Below, piece after piece: positions 8,569 to 16,250 of a stretch of 31,978 nt of DNA. The position numbers and the translations under genes were made by a program. Every line of letters starts with the position of its first letter. Positions within the stretch are counted from its first letter, which is position 1. Source of the DNA: Bordetella parapertussis (GTDB lineage: Bacteria > Pseudomonadota > Gammaproteobacteria > Burkholderiales > Burkholderiaceae_C); NCBI GenBank assembly GCA_945878065.1, contig CAMDXA010000024.1, positions 1-31,978 of the forward strand, given 5' to 3'. The notes under the pieces are model-generated. The model searched no databases. It worked only from the letters and a program-made list of their open reading frames with translations, and had not been told where the DNA came from.

Positions 8569-8988
8569 ATGGGCAGCATACACATCACCGATATCGAAGC
8601 GGCCATCAACCATTGGCGCGCCATCAAACCGTCACCTGATGGTGTCACGCTCGCTCCTGAACTGCGTGCACTGGCAGAGGTGTATGCCTTGATGATTTAC
8701 CACCACCAAGACGAGGCGGCTGAAAAAGGCTTTCCCGCCAAGGCTTTCGCCGCATGGCGCGCTTGGTATGACATCACGCCAGATACCCCGTGTATTGCGA
8801 TTTGTTCCACCAGCCAAGGCGACCCATTGTGCAAAGGTTGTGGTCGGACGTTTGAAGAGGTTCAGTATTGGACCGAAATGAGCCCGGGCGCAAAAAGACA
8901 AGTGTGGCGCCGCATCACCTTGTCGCGGTCATCGTGGCGATTTAACCGTTATGCTGAACGCGCCGCAGAGTCGCAGTCTACGTCTTGA
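8569..8988 (+). CDS. DUF3717 + DUF1289 domain protein
   Basis: 139-aa protein of unknown function. The N-terminal part (about 5-65, starting ITDIEAAINHWR) matches what I recall of DUF3717. The C-terminal part (about 73-116) matches DUF1289, with cysteines C75, C79, C88 and C91 in a CxxxC...CxxC arrangement and the RTFEEVQYW segment, suggesting a small metal-binding or redox knuckle. Positively charged residues follow the cysteine motif. No signal peptide is visible. The ATG lies five bases after the stop of the upstream metalloprotease, so the two are probably cotranscribed. It ends 16 bp before the convergent purB stop. Domain names are from memory. Confidence 0.82.
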   Translation: MGSIHITDIEAAINHWRAIKPSPDGVTLAPELRALAEVYALMIYHHQDEAAEKGFPAKAFAAWRAWYDITPDTPCIAICSTSQGDPLCKGCGRTFEEVQYWTEMSPGAKRQVWRRITLSRSSWRFNRYAERAAESQSTS

Positions 8989-9004
8989 GCAGGTGGTTGA
9001 ACGT

Positions 9005-10423
9005 CTAAACTCTTTTGGCCAATGACGCCGCCAAGCCAATATAGGTGGCCGGTGTCAGTGCCAGCAAGCGGGTTTTTTCTTCAGCCGGAATAGACAAACG
9101 GTTGATCAATTGGTGCAGGTCTTCGCGCGTCACTTTTTGTCCGCGTGTCACTTCTTTGAGTTGTTCATAAGCCCCGCTCACGCCATGACGGCGCATCACC
9201 GTTTGTATGGGCTCGGCGAGCACTTCCCAGGCGTTTTCTAAGTCGGCTTGCAAAGCCAATGGGTTGAGTTCCAGTTTGTGCAGACCTTGCAACAAGGACT
9301 GGTGCGCCAACACCGCATAGCCCAAAGCCACACCCATGTTGCGAAGCACCGTGCTGTCAGACAGGTCACGCTGCCAGCGGCTGATCGGCAATTTTTCGCT
9401 CAAATGGCGCAGCATGGCATTGGACAAACCGAGATTGCCTTCGGCATTTTCAAAATCAATCGGGTTGACTTTGTGCGGCATGGTGGAAGAACCGATTTCG
9501 CCCGCCTTCAGACGTTGCTTGAAATAGCCCAACGACACATAGCCCCAAATATCGCGGGACAAATCAATGAGTATGGTGTTGCAGCGAGCCACCGCATCGA
9601 ATAACTCGGCCATGTAATCATGGGGCTCAATTTGTATGCTGTAAGCCTGGAAGGTCAAACCCAATCCCAGAGGTTCGCTGGCGGCAGGGCTGTCACTGGC
9701 TTCAATCACTTGCCGAGAAAACGATTCCCAATCAAAGTCGGCGCGCGCTGACACATGCGCATTGAAATTGCCTACGGCCCCATTCATCTTGGCAAGCAAG
9801 GGCACGCGCGCAATGCGCTCTTGGGCTGTTTGCAGTCGTACATACACATTGGCCAGTTCTTTGCCAACGGTGCTCGGGCTGGCGGTTTGGCCGTGTGTGC
9901 GACTGAGCATGGCGTCATCTGCATAACGGTGGGCCATGTCGCGCAGCGTATCGGCCACTGCTTGCAAGCCCGGCAACAACACCTGATGGCGCGCAGCTTT
10001 GAGTTGCAAAGCGTGGCTGGTGTTGTTGATGTCTTCGCTGGTGCAGGCAAAGTGGATGAACTCCAGCGCATCAGCCAATTCTGATTTGAGCGATACGCCC
10101 AAGGTGTCTTGCTGGCATTTGGCCTTGAGCCAGTACTCCACCGCTTTGACATCATGGTTGGTGGTTTTTTCTATGGCTTTAATATCAAGCGCATCTTGCG
10201 CAGAAAAACCGCTGACCAATTCACACAAAAACACACGTGCCTCATGGCTGAACGCTTGAAACGGTGACATGCCGCTGTCAGACAGGGCGATCAACCAGGT
10301 AATTTCCACTTGCACACGCCGATGCATGAAACCTTGTTCGCTCATCAGGGGCCGAAGATGGGCCAGTTTGGCAGCGTAACGCCCGTCCAAAGGAGACAGG
10401 GCAGAAATAGCGTGGTCAGTCAT
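9005..10423 (-). CDS. purB: Adenylosuccinate lyase
   Basis: 472-aa fumarase/aspartase-superfamily enzyme. It releases fumarate from SAICAR and from adenylosuccinate, two steps of purine synthesis. The lyase signature GSSTMPHKVNP is at 311-321 on the flexible catalytic loop. H177 in SRTHGQTASPST corresponds to a catalytic histidine. The N-terminal LSPLDGRYA is typical of proteobacterial PurB, and the length is close to E. coli PurB. It is a single gene: a GST-like gene is divergent 88 bp upstream and the DUF3717/DUF1289 gene is convergent. No PurR-type operator was recognised. Confidence 0.98.
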   Translation of the reverse strand: MTDHAISALSPLDGRYAAKLAHLRPLMSEQGFMHRRVQVEITWLIALSDSGMSPFQAFSHEARVFLCELVSGFSAQDALDIKAIEKTTNHDVKAVEYWLKAKCQQDTLGVSLKSELADALEFIHFACTSEDINNTSHALQLKAARHQVLLPGLQAVADTLRDMAHRYADDAMLSRTHGQTASPSTVGKELANVYVRLQTAQERIARVPLLAKMNGAVGNFNAHVSARADFDWESFSRQVIEASDSPAASEPLGLGLTFQAYSIQIEPHDYMAELFDAVARCNTILIDLSRDIWGYVSLGYFKQRLKAGEIGSSTMPHKVNPIDFENAEGNLGLSNAMLRHLSEKLPISRWQRDLSDSTVLRNMGVALGYAVLAHQSLLQGLHKLELNPLALQADLENAWEVLAEPIQTVMRRHGVSGAYEQLKEVTRGQKVTREDLHQLINRLSIPAEEKTRLLALTPATYIGLAASLAKRV

Positions 10424-10511
10424 GTTTGCATTTTAGGGCTTAGACCTGAGTGACTGAAAAATGTGCCAGTTCACCCATAAAATAAATGCTTGTTCCACAG
10501 AAATACTTCCC

Positions 10512-11126
10512 ATGAAATTGCTTGGTGCTGTTACCAGCCCTTATGTGCGCAAAGTGCGTATTGTGATGGCAGAAAAAAAACTTGAATACGAATTTGTACA
10601 AGAGGATGTATGGGCTGCCTCTACCAGCATCGTCCTATCTAACCCCTTGGGAAAAGTACCTTGTTTGCTGATGGAAACCGGAGAAGCTTTGTACGACTCG
10701 CGGGTGATCGTGGAATACCTTGACACCTTGTCACCTGTTGGCAAACTGATTCCACCCAGCGGCCGTGAACGCACCGAAGTCAAGGTCTGGGAAGCACTGG
10801 CCGATGGGCTGTTAGATGCAGCCATTGCCGCACGTTTGGAAGCCCATTGGGTCGGTCGCAGTGAAGCAGAGCGCAGTCAAGCATGGATTGACCGTCAACT
10901 GGGCAAGGTACATGACACTTTGGCAGCCATGTCCAAGGGCTTGTCAGACAACAGCATGTGCGCAGGCATACACCTGAGCCTGGCCGATATCGCTGTGGGT
11001 TGTGCCTTGGGCTACTTAGACTTTCGTTTCCCCAATATCGCTTGGCGGCGGGACTATCCCAACTTGGACAAACTGCAAGAAAAATTGATGCAGCGCCAAA
11101 GCTTCATCGACTCAGTGCCTGCTTGA
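10512..11126 (+). CDS. Glutathione S-transferase family protein
   Basis: 204-aa cytosolic GST-fold protein. The thioredoxin-like N-terminal domain begins MKLLGAVTSPYVRKVRIV, with S9 in the position that contacts the glutathione thiol in many bacterial GSTs. GKVPCL carries the cis-proline, and YDSRVIVEYLD holds the acidic-Ser motif that binds the glutathione gamma-glutamyl group. The C-terminal part is helical and contains the LSLADIAVGCALGYLDFRFP segment typical of the family. It resembles the YibF group of uncharacterised GSTs. An upstream in-frame ATG at 10461 was rejected because it lengthens the protein before the canonical beta-strand. The substrate is unknown. The gene ends 9 bp from the convergent NTF2-like gene. 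Confidence 0.9.
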   Translation: MKLLGAVTSPYVRKVRIVMAEKKLEYEFVQEDVWAASTSIVLSNPLGKVPCLLMETGEALYDSRVIVEYLDTLSPVGKLIPPSGRERTEVKVWEALADGLLDAAIAARLEAHWVGRSEAERSQAWIDRQLGKVHDTLAAMSKGLSDNSMCAGIHLSLADIAVGCALGYLDFRFPNIAWRRDYPNLDKLQEKLMQRQSFIDSVPA

Positions 11127-11135
11127 TCAGCCGAT

Positions 11136-11597
11136 TCAGCTGTTGATACGGCGCTTTAACCAGCGCATCAGGCTGCCAATCCACGGCAACTTTTCATACA
11201 GCTCTTCAGCCGCATCCCAATAATCTCTGTGCGTTTGAATGCGCCATTCGCCTTGCGCGTTCAAACCAAACACCAAATGCGAGCCGCCGTGTATGCGTTG
11301 TTCGACACCGGCTTGCATGGTCTTGAATCGAAACAAAAAATCCCACACCAAAAAACACGCCGGGCCTTGTACCAGGCAACTGGTCACCACAAAGCGCGGC
11401 TGCTCCAAGCTCTCAAACATGTGTTGAAAAATGGCTTGAACCGCAGGCAGTCCTTGAACGTCTTTGAACGGGTCCTTGAAACGGGCGTGTTCGTCGTACC
11501 AGTCGCCCATGCGTGCAATGTCAGCAGGCTGCAGGTGTTCAAACGCCACAACGATTTCATCGATCAGGCTTTGGGGAACATCAATGCTGTTGTGCAT
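11136..11597 (-). CDS. NTF2-like / SnoaL-fold protein (last gene of the cfa operon)
   Basis: 153-aa protein with the cone-shaped NTF2-like fold pattern: an N-terminal helix, then MGDWYDEHARFKDPFKDVQG (30-49), a helix VQAIFQHMFESL, and strands including HGGSHLVFGLNAQGEWRI. Such domains often form small ligand pockets or catalyse isomerisation, but no catalytic set is clear here. The C-terminus is basic (MRWLKRRINS), which might favour membrane association. I chose the ATG at 11597, five bases after the SDR stop. A TTG at 11639 would overlap the SDR gene. NTF2-like proteins accompany COG2907/DUF1365/cfa clusters in other proteobacteria, as I recall, which supports a role in the same pathway. 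Confidence 0.8.
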   Translation of the reverse strand: MHNSIDVPQSLIDEIVVAFEHLQPADIARMGDWYDEHARFKDPFKDVQGLPAVQAIFQHMFESLEQPRFVVTSCLVQGPACFLVWDFLFRFKTMQAGVEQRIHGGSHLVFGLNAQGEWRIQTHRDYWDAAEELYEKLPWIGSLMRWLKRRINS

Positions 11598-11602
11598 ATG
11601 GA

Positions 11603-12382
11603 TCAGGCGGTGAATCTGCGAACCAGCGGGAAATACCAACGGTAAGGCAGGATTCGCAAAAGTTTCAAAAACAAAGTGAAGCGTTTGGGGAAGTGGATGT
11701 CAAACAAGCCATCACGCCAGCCTTGCAACATGTCACTGGCCGCCTGTTCGGGCGATATCAACGCAGGCATGTGAAAGGTATTTTGTGCGGTCAATGGTGT
11801 GGCGACAAAACCGGGGTGCACCACACTCACACCTATACCAAGTGGCTGTAAATCCAGATAAAGCACTTCACCCAAATGCGTCAATGCGGCTTTGCTGGGG
11901 CCGTAAGCCAGGCTTTTGGGCAAACCTCTGAAACCCGCGACGCTGGACACCAAGCTCAGGTGGCCATGCCCTTGGGCCCGAAAAATAGGCAGGACACTAT
12001 CGAGCAATAACAAAGCGCCGGTGTAGTTCACCGCCAAGTGTGTTTGCATGCTCTGTAAATCATAGGCATTGGCCGATTGGGCTTTGAAATACCCCGCGCA
12101 ATAAATCACCATGTCTATGCCGTGTTGCGCCTGCAATTGTTGTGTGGCTTGCCGCAAGGAATTGGCATCGGTGACATCCAGCGGCAAGGCCAGCGCGCCA
12201 GCGTGCGTGTTGACAAAGGCTTGCAACAAATCGGCTTGACGGGCTGATACACATACTTTCGCACCTGCGGCATGCAAGGCGTGCGCGCAGGCCAGACCAA
12301 TGCCGCTGGAGGCGCCCACCAACCACACACTGCGGCCATGCCAGTCGGTGATAGGGGGGTTGAATGGGGCGAGCCAAGCCAT
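11603..12382 (-). CDS. Short-chain dehydrogenase/reductase (SDR)
   Basis: 259-aa classical SDR, an NAD(P)H-dependent oxidoreductase. The cofactor loop GASSGIG is at 23-29, with LDVTD at about 68-72 and NYTG with N119. The catalytic S147, Y160 and K164 (YGPSK) are in place, followed by the VVHPGFVATPLT cofactor segment. The C-terminus FLKLLRILPYRWYFPLVRR is hydrophobic and basic, hinting at membrane contact. The start is ambiguous: ATG at 12382, five bases after the previous stop, or TTG at 12391 that overlaps that stop as TTGA. Its place in the operon suggests it reduces or oxidises a lipid-derived intermediate; that is inference. Confidence 0.88.
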   Translation of the reverse strand: MAWLAPFNPPITDWHGRSVWLVGASSGIGLACAHALHAAGAKVCVSARQADLLQAFVNTHAGALALPLDVTDANSLRQATQQLQAQHGIDMVIYCAGYFKAQSANAYDLQSMQTHLAVNYTGALLLLDSVLPIFRAQGHGHLSLVSSVAGFRGLPKSLAYGPSKAALTHLGEVLYLDLQPLGIGVSVVHPGFVATPLTAQNTFHMPALISPEQAASDMLQGWRDGLFDIHFPKRFTLFLKLLRILPYRWYFPLVRRFTA

Positions 12383-12387
12383 GGGTG

Positions 12388-12924
12388 TCAAGCGCGTCGC
12401 GTGAACGACAAAGTGACTTCGCCCAAAAAGATGCCGAACTTTGACATCACGGCTTTGTTCAGCATGACTTTGTCGTCCAGCAAGTACATCCAGTCGTCAA
12501 ACTGCACATGCCAGACTTGGCTGCCTACTGGCAGCGCCAAGGTGTAGCGCCAATTGAAGGCATTGCCACGTGTTTGTCCATCGGCCATGCCAATGACATC
12601 GTCTGCTTGGCCCGAATAGCGGCCATTGCCCAAGTGTTGCAATTTCCAAATGCGTTTTTGCTTGGTGCCGTCGCTGTACACAAAATCTTCGTCCAGCACC
12701 CCTTGCTCGCCATTCCATTGGCAATGCATGACGACGGTGAACCGCTTGACCACTTTTCCCGAGCGGTCGGTAAAAATGCCCCAAGCATCCACCACGCCAT
12801 TGAAATACTGCTTCAAATCGAGCACAGGTTTTTCACTGGCGTAATCATTGACCGAGGGGCCGGCACATCCGCTGGCGGCCAGTGCAGCCGCTGCAGCGGC
12901 AGAGAGCATTAATCGTCTTTGCAT
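12388..12924 (-). CDS. DUF3833 family lipoprotein
   Basis: 178-aa predicted lipoprotein of unknown function. The N-terminal signal ends at a lipobox-like ASGC, so the mature protein would begin at Cys and be lipid-anchored. The body has a DUF3833-like pattern: LKQYFNGVVDAWGIFTDRSG, FVYSDGTKQKRIWKL, NAFNWRYTLALPVG, and FDDWMYLLDDKVMLNKAVMSKFGI. It resembles a lipocalin-like beta barrel, possibly holding a lipid. Two adjacent ATGs exist (12927 and 12924); GGAG at 5-base spacing favours the second. The start overlaps or nearly touches the transporter stop (TGATG). Such proteins recur with cfa and DUF1365 genes, as I recall. Confidence 0.82.
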   Translation of the reverse strand: MQRRLMLSAAAAAALAASGCAGPSVNDYASEKPVLDLKQYFNGVVDAWGIFTDRSGKVVKRFTVVMHCQWNGEQGVLDEDFVYSDGTKQKRIWKLQHLGNGRYSGQADDVIGMADGQTRGNAFNWRYTLALPVGSQVWHVQFDDWMYLLDDKVMLNKAVMSKFGIFLGEVTLSFTRRA

Positions 12925-12926
12925 CA

Positions 12927-14210
12927 TCACTCCATGGTTTGCAGTTGCTTGGCTGAGGTCCACAGTACCACACCAGCCAGCAGTTTCAACACACAAGGCA
13001 GCAAGGCGTAGGCCCAACTGAGCGCCAACAACGCTGGCGCATCCCGAGAGCCGGATTCATAACCTAGCCACTGCAGCATGGGTAAGGATACGCCAGCGGC
13101 CAATGCCAAGTTGAGTTTGGTCGCCACTTGCCACCAACCGAAATAAGCACCGGCATGCGCACCATCGCTGCGGTTCGATTGCAGCATGCCGTTGAGCAAA
13201 GCGCCCGGTGCAATCAGGTCTACGCCCAGCGTCAAGCCAGACAGCACGCAGACCACGGTGTAGCCGATGTCATCGCCAGCCGATAAACCCAGCGTCCATA
13301 TGAACACCGCCACCGCAAGCAACATGCCCGCCAGCCAGCAGCGCCGCAGTCCCCAGCGACCGATAGCGCGCAACCACAGCGGCACGGAAACAGCTGCCGC
13401 CAAAAAATACGCGCCCAGGAATTGTCCTTGCATGGACGCCGGCAACTGCAGGCGGTCTTGCACAAAGAAAAGCATCAGGGTGGCGGGAACGGCAGAGGCA
13501 ATGCCATTGAGCATGAACACCAACAACAAACGACGAAAACCGGCGTGGCTCCACGGTTGTTGCAGCCCGCGCCACCAAGGCTCAAGCGCGACAGGTGTGT
13601 CTGTCGCAGCTGCAGGTCTTGGCGCATACCACCAAGCCCACAATGCCAGGGCAAGAAGCACCACAAAGCCGCTCACCAACGCCTCCATGCCCAACCAACC
13701 CGGCACCAGTGAGGCGAGGATGACGCCTGCCAGCGCCAAGCCCTCGCGCCAACCTACGATACGACTGCGGGTATTCGTATCACCGCCTAAGCGGGCGCCC
13801 CAAGCTTGCAAGCAAATGTATAAAAAGCTGTAGCACAGGTAACTGGCCAGCAAGGCCAGCAACACCACCACCAACAAACTGTTGAGCGTCACACTTTGGC
13901 CAATCAGCCAGTGCGGGAAAAACAGCACCAAAAAGGCAATCGATAAAAAGGTGGCGGCCAGCCAGCAGCGCTTGAGCACGGTGGTGTTGCCGCGCAAAAA
14001 CAGCCGGTCGCTCCAATGCCCAAGCAAGGGGTCAAGCACAGCGTCAAGGGTTCTGGCCAATAGCAACAAACCGCCGATCAATCCCAGCGACACGCCCAAA
14101 CGGGTAGCAAAGTAATGCGGCCAAATCACATACAAAGGCAACGCCACAAAAGCCAGTGGCAGCGCCGGCAGCCCCAAACACAGCAGCGCACGGCGGTTCA
14201 ATCGGGTCAT
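12927..14210 (-). CDS. GPH/MFS-type transporter
   Basis: 427-aa polytopic inner-membrane protein, probably 12 helices. The first cytoplasmic loop has LDAVLDPLLGHWSDR, with D56, D60-P61 and D68, the signature of the glycoside-pentoside-hexuronide (MelB-like, MFS_2) group. This group also includes lipid transporters such as the lysophospholipid transporter Mfsd2a in animals. The ATG at 14210 overlaps the cfa stop in an ATGA junction, so the longer reading frame that starts further upstream is unlikely. Between a cfa-type methyltransferase and a lipoprotein, a lipid or fatty-acid-related substrate is plausible but not shown by the sequence. Confidence 0.85.
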   Translation of the reverse strand: MTRLNRRALLCLGLPALPLAFVALPLYVIWPHYFATRLGVSLGLIGGLLLLARTLDAVLDPLLGHWSDRLFLRGNTTVLKRCWLAATFLSIAFLVLFFPHWLIGQSVTLNSLLVVVLLALLASYLCYSFLYICLQAWGARLGGDTNTRSRIVGWREGLALAGVILASLVPGWLGMEALVSGFVVLLALALWAWWYAPRPAAATDTPVALEPWWRGLQQPWSHAGFRRLLLVFMLNGIASAVPATLMLFFVQDRLQLPASMQGQFLGAYFLAAAVSVPLWLRAIGRWGLRRCWLAGMLLAVAVFIWTLGLSAGDDIGYTVVCVLSGLTLGVDLIAPGALLNGMLQSNRSDGAHAGAYFGWWQVATKLNLALAAGVSLPMLQWLGYESGSRDAPALLALSWAYALLPCVLKLLAGVVLWTSAKQLQTME

Positions 14211-15436
14211 GCGGGTTTGCGCAAGGTGAACTGCACCACGTCGGTGTTGTTTTCTAAAAATGCGGCTTCGCAGTAGCACAGGTAAAACAGCCACGTGCGC
14301 TCAAACCTCTGGTCATAGCCCATGGCGGGCAGTTGGTGCGCGATTTGCACAAAAGATTCGCGCCAGCGTTTGAGTGTTTCGGCATAGTCCAGACCAAATG
14401 CAAACGCATCGGTCACTTGCAAACCTGCCGCCAGCGCTTGCGCCGCAAAAGTTTTTCTGCTGGGTAAAAAACCGCCCGGGAAAATATATTGTTGAATGAA
14501 GTCGGTGCCAAGCGCATACCTGTCGAACAAGGCGTCATCAATCACAATGCTTTGAATACAGGCATGGCCACCGGGCTTTAGCAAGCGCGCAATGGTTTGG
14601 AAATAAGTCGGCCAATAGTCGCGCCCGACCGCCTCAATCATCTCAATGGAACAAATCGCGTCGTAAGGCCCGTCTTGGGTGTCGCGGTAATCTTGCAGCC
14701 TCAAGTCCGTGGCCGCCGGCAGGTCTTCTAGCCGTTGCTGGGCGTATGCGAGCTGTGAAGGGCTGAGTGTGATGCCTGTCATATGTGCGCCGAATTCACG
14801 CGCACCGATGTCAGCCAGACCGCCCCAACCGCACCCGATTTCCAGCACGCGCGAACCTGACTGAACCTGGGCCATGCGCAATGCGCGACGCACCTTGGCC
14901 TGCTGTGCTGTGTGTAAATCTTGTTCGCGGTTGCCATCGAACCAGGCTGACGAATAGGTCATGCTCGGGTCCAGCCAGGCGCTGTAAAACGCATTGCCCA
15001 AATCGTAATGGGCATGTATGTTTTTTGAACTGTTGCGCTTGTTGTTGCGACGCATCCAATGGCGCAATTGGTAGAAGACTCGTCCCCACCAAGTGCCGAA
15101 AATCATGTCGTCCATGGGCCGGCGGTTGATCACCAGCAATTGCAGCAAGCCGGTCAAGTCAGGGGTGTCCCAGTCGCCTGCAATAAATGTTTCCGCAAAA
15201 CCGATATCCCCCGAACGCAAGGACGCACCAAATACTTGCCAGTTATGCAATATCAGTTCAGCTTGCGGGCCGCTTTCCTGGCCAAAACGCACCCAACTGC
15301 CATCAGGGCATTGCAGCCGCAATCCGCCGTGTTGAATCGATTGCAGCAGTTGCAGGCCGCGGCGCACTGCCATCGGCAAGGATTTGCCCAACCTATTGAG
15401 CACTTGTTCAGGTGAATGCAGGGTCGTCATGTTCAT
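14207..15436 (-). CDS. cfa: Cyclopropane-fatty-acyl-phospholipid synthase family methyltransferase
   Basis: 409-aa SAM-dependent enzyme of the CFA synthase family, which adds a methylene or methyl carbon to double bonds of membrane phospholipid acyl chains. The N-terminal lipid-binding segment runs to about 130. NIHAHYDLGNAFY (139-151) follows, then the SAM motif VLEIGCGWGG (197-206), GITLSPSQLAYA (221-232), and the active-site segment CSIEMIEAVG (262-271). QQYIFPGG (315-322) follows, and the C-terminus includes TWLFYLCYCEAAF. Ten bases separate it from the DUF1365 gene. In this context the product could be a methylated or furan-type fatty acid rather than a cyclopropane; the sequence alone does not decide. 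Confidence 0.94.
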   Translation of the reverse strand: MNMTTLHSPEQVLNRLGKSLPMAVRRGLQLLQSIQHGGLRLQCPDGSWVRFGQESGPQAELILHNWQVFGASLRSGDIGFAETFIAGDWDTPDLTGLLQLLVINRRPMDDMIFGTWWGRVFYQLRHWMRRNNKRNSSKNIHAHYDLGNAFYSAWLDPSMTYSSAWFDGNREQDLHTAQQAKVRRALRMAQVQSGSRVLEIGCGWGGLADIGAREFGAHMTGITLSPSQLAYAQQRLEDLPAATDLRLQDYRDTQDGPYDAICSIEMIEAVGRDYWPTYFQTIARLLKPGGHACIQSIVIDDALFDRYALGTDFIQQYIFPGGFLPSRKTFAAQALAAGLQVTDAFAFGLDYAETLKRWRESFVQIAHQLPAMGYDQRFERTWLFYLCYCEAAFLENNTDVVQFTLRKPA

Positions 15437-15446
15437 TCATGCAATG

Positions 15447-16250
15447 TCAATCGCCACCACGGGTGGCGAACAGTTCAGGGGGGGAAGGTTTGTCTACCAA
15501 CGGGACGCGTTTGAGCCACAGTTGCAGCGCTTGCCAATGGATACGCGCGATGACACCCAAGCTGTGCAGGGGATGCGACCACAAGGCGCGACGCAAGTTG
15601 GCGGCGTGCAAGGCTTGTAAATCGCCACTGACGCTGGTGCTGATCAGCAGGCCTTGGCTGTCGGAGTGGTCGATGCGCACCACAGTGCGGTCTGCATCAG
15701 CGCGTTGGCTGCGCATGAAACGAAAACTGTAGCTTCCCTGTACTTGGCAAAACGGCGACACATAAAACACTTTGTCAGCCGCCATGCTCACCCCATAGCG
15801 CGGCGAAGGCAACACATAACAATGGCGTTCGCCAAAGGTATTGTTGACCTCTGCGACCATGGCCGCGAGTGAGCCATCCTCTCGGTGGCAATACCAAAAA
15901 CTCACAGGCTTGAACACATAGCCCAACACGCGTGCATACGTGTGCAGCCAAACTTCGCCTTGGGCATCGTGTATGCCTTGGGCGAACAGCAACTCATCCA
16001 GCCATGCCAACGCACCCCCTTGCGCTGCAGTGCGACCATCGCCATGGTCGATATCGTGGAACGACAGCAGGGCGCGGCGATTGACGGGCAGGTCACCACT
16101 GCCGTGAAGCGCCATGCTGCGCATGGGCAACAGCAAAAACCAAGTGGCATAGGCAAACGCATGGCGACTGGGCCGATAGCGGGTGTGGCGCACTTCGCCG
16201 GTCCCGATCAGCGGTATGTGACGCGGCAGCGCAAGCGTGGCGACTGTCAA
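15447..16250 (-). CDS. DUF1365 family protein
   Basis: 267-aa protein of the DUF1365 (COG3496) family, of unknown biochemical function. Landmarks are GEVRHTRYRPSRHAFAY at 18-34, GYVFKPVSFWYC at 110-121, and AEVNNTFGERHCY at 133-145. Many conserved His, Tyr and Cys residues hint at an enzyme. The only reasonable start is TTG at 16250: it forms a TTGA overlap with the stop of the FAD protein and has a strong AGGAGG Shine-Dalgarno four bases upstream, and the next ATG would remove the first conserved motif. The family usually sits beside a COG2907 amine oxidase and a CFA synthase, as here, so a role in acyl-chain modification is likely. Confidence 0.88.
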   Translation of the reverse strand: MTVATLALPRHIPLIGTGEVRHTRYRPSRHAFAYATWFLLLPMRSMALHGSGDLPVNRRALLSFHDIDHGDGRTAAQGGALAWLDELLFAQGIHDAQGEVWLHTYARVLGYVFKPVSFWYCHREDGSLAAMVAEVNNTFGERHCYVLPSPRYGVSMAADKVFYVSPFCQVQGSYSFRFMRSQRADADRTVVRIDHSDSQGLLISTSVSGDLQALHAANLRRALWSHPLHSLGVIARIHWQALQLWLKRVPLVDKPSPPELFATRGGD

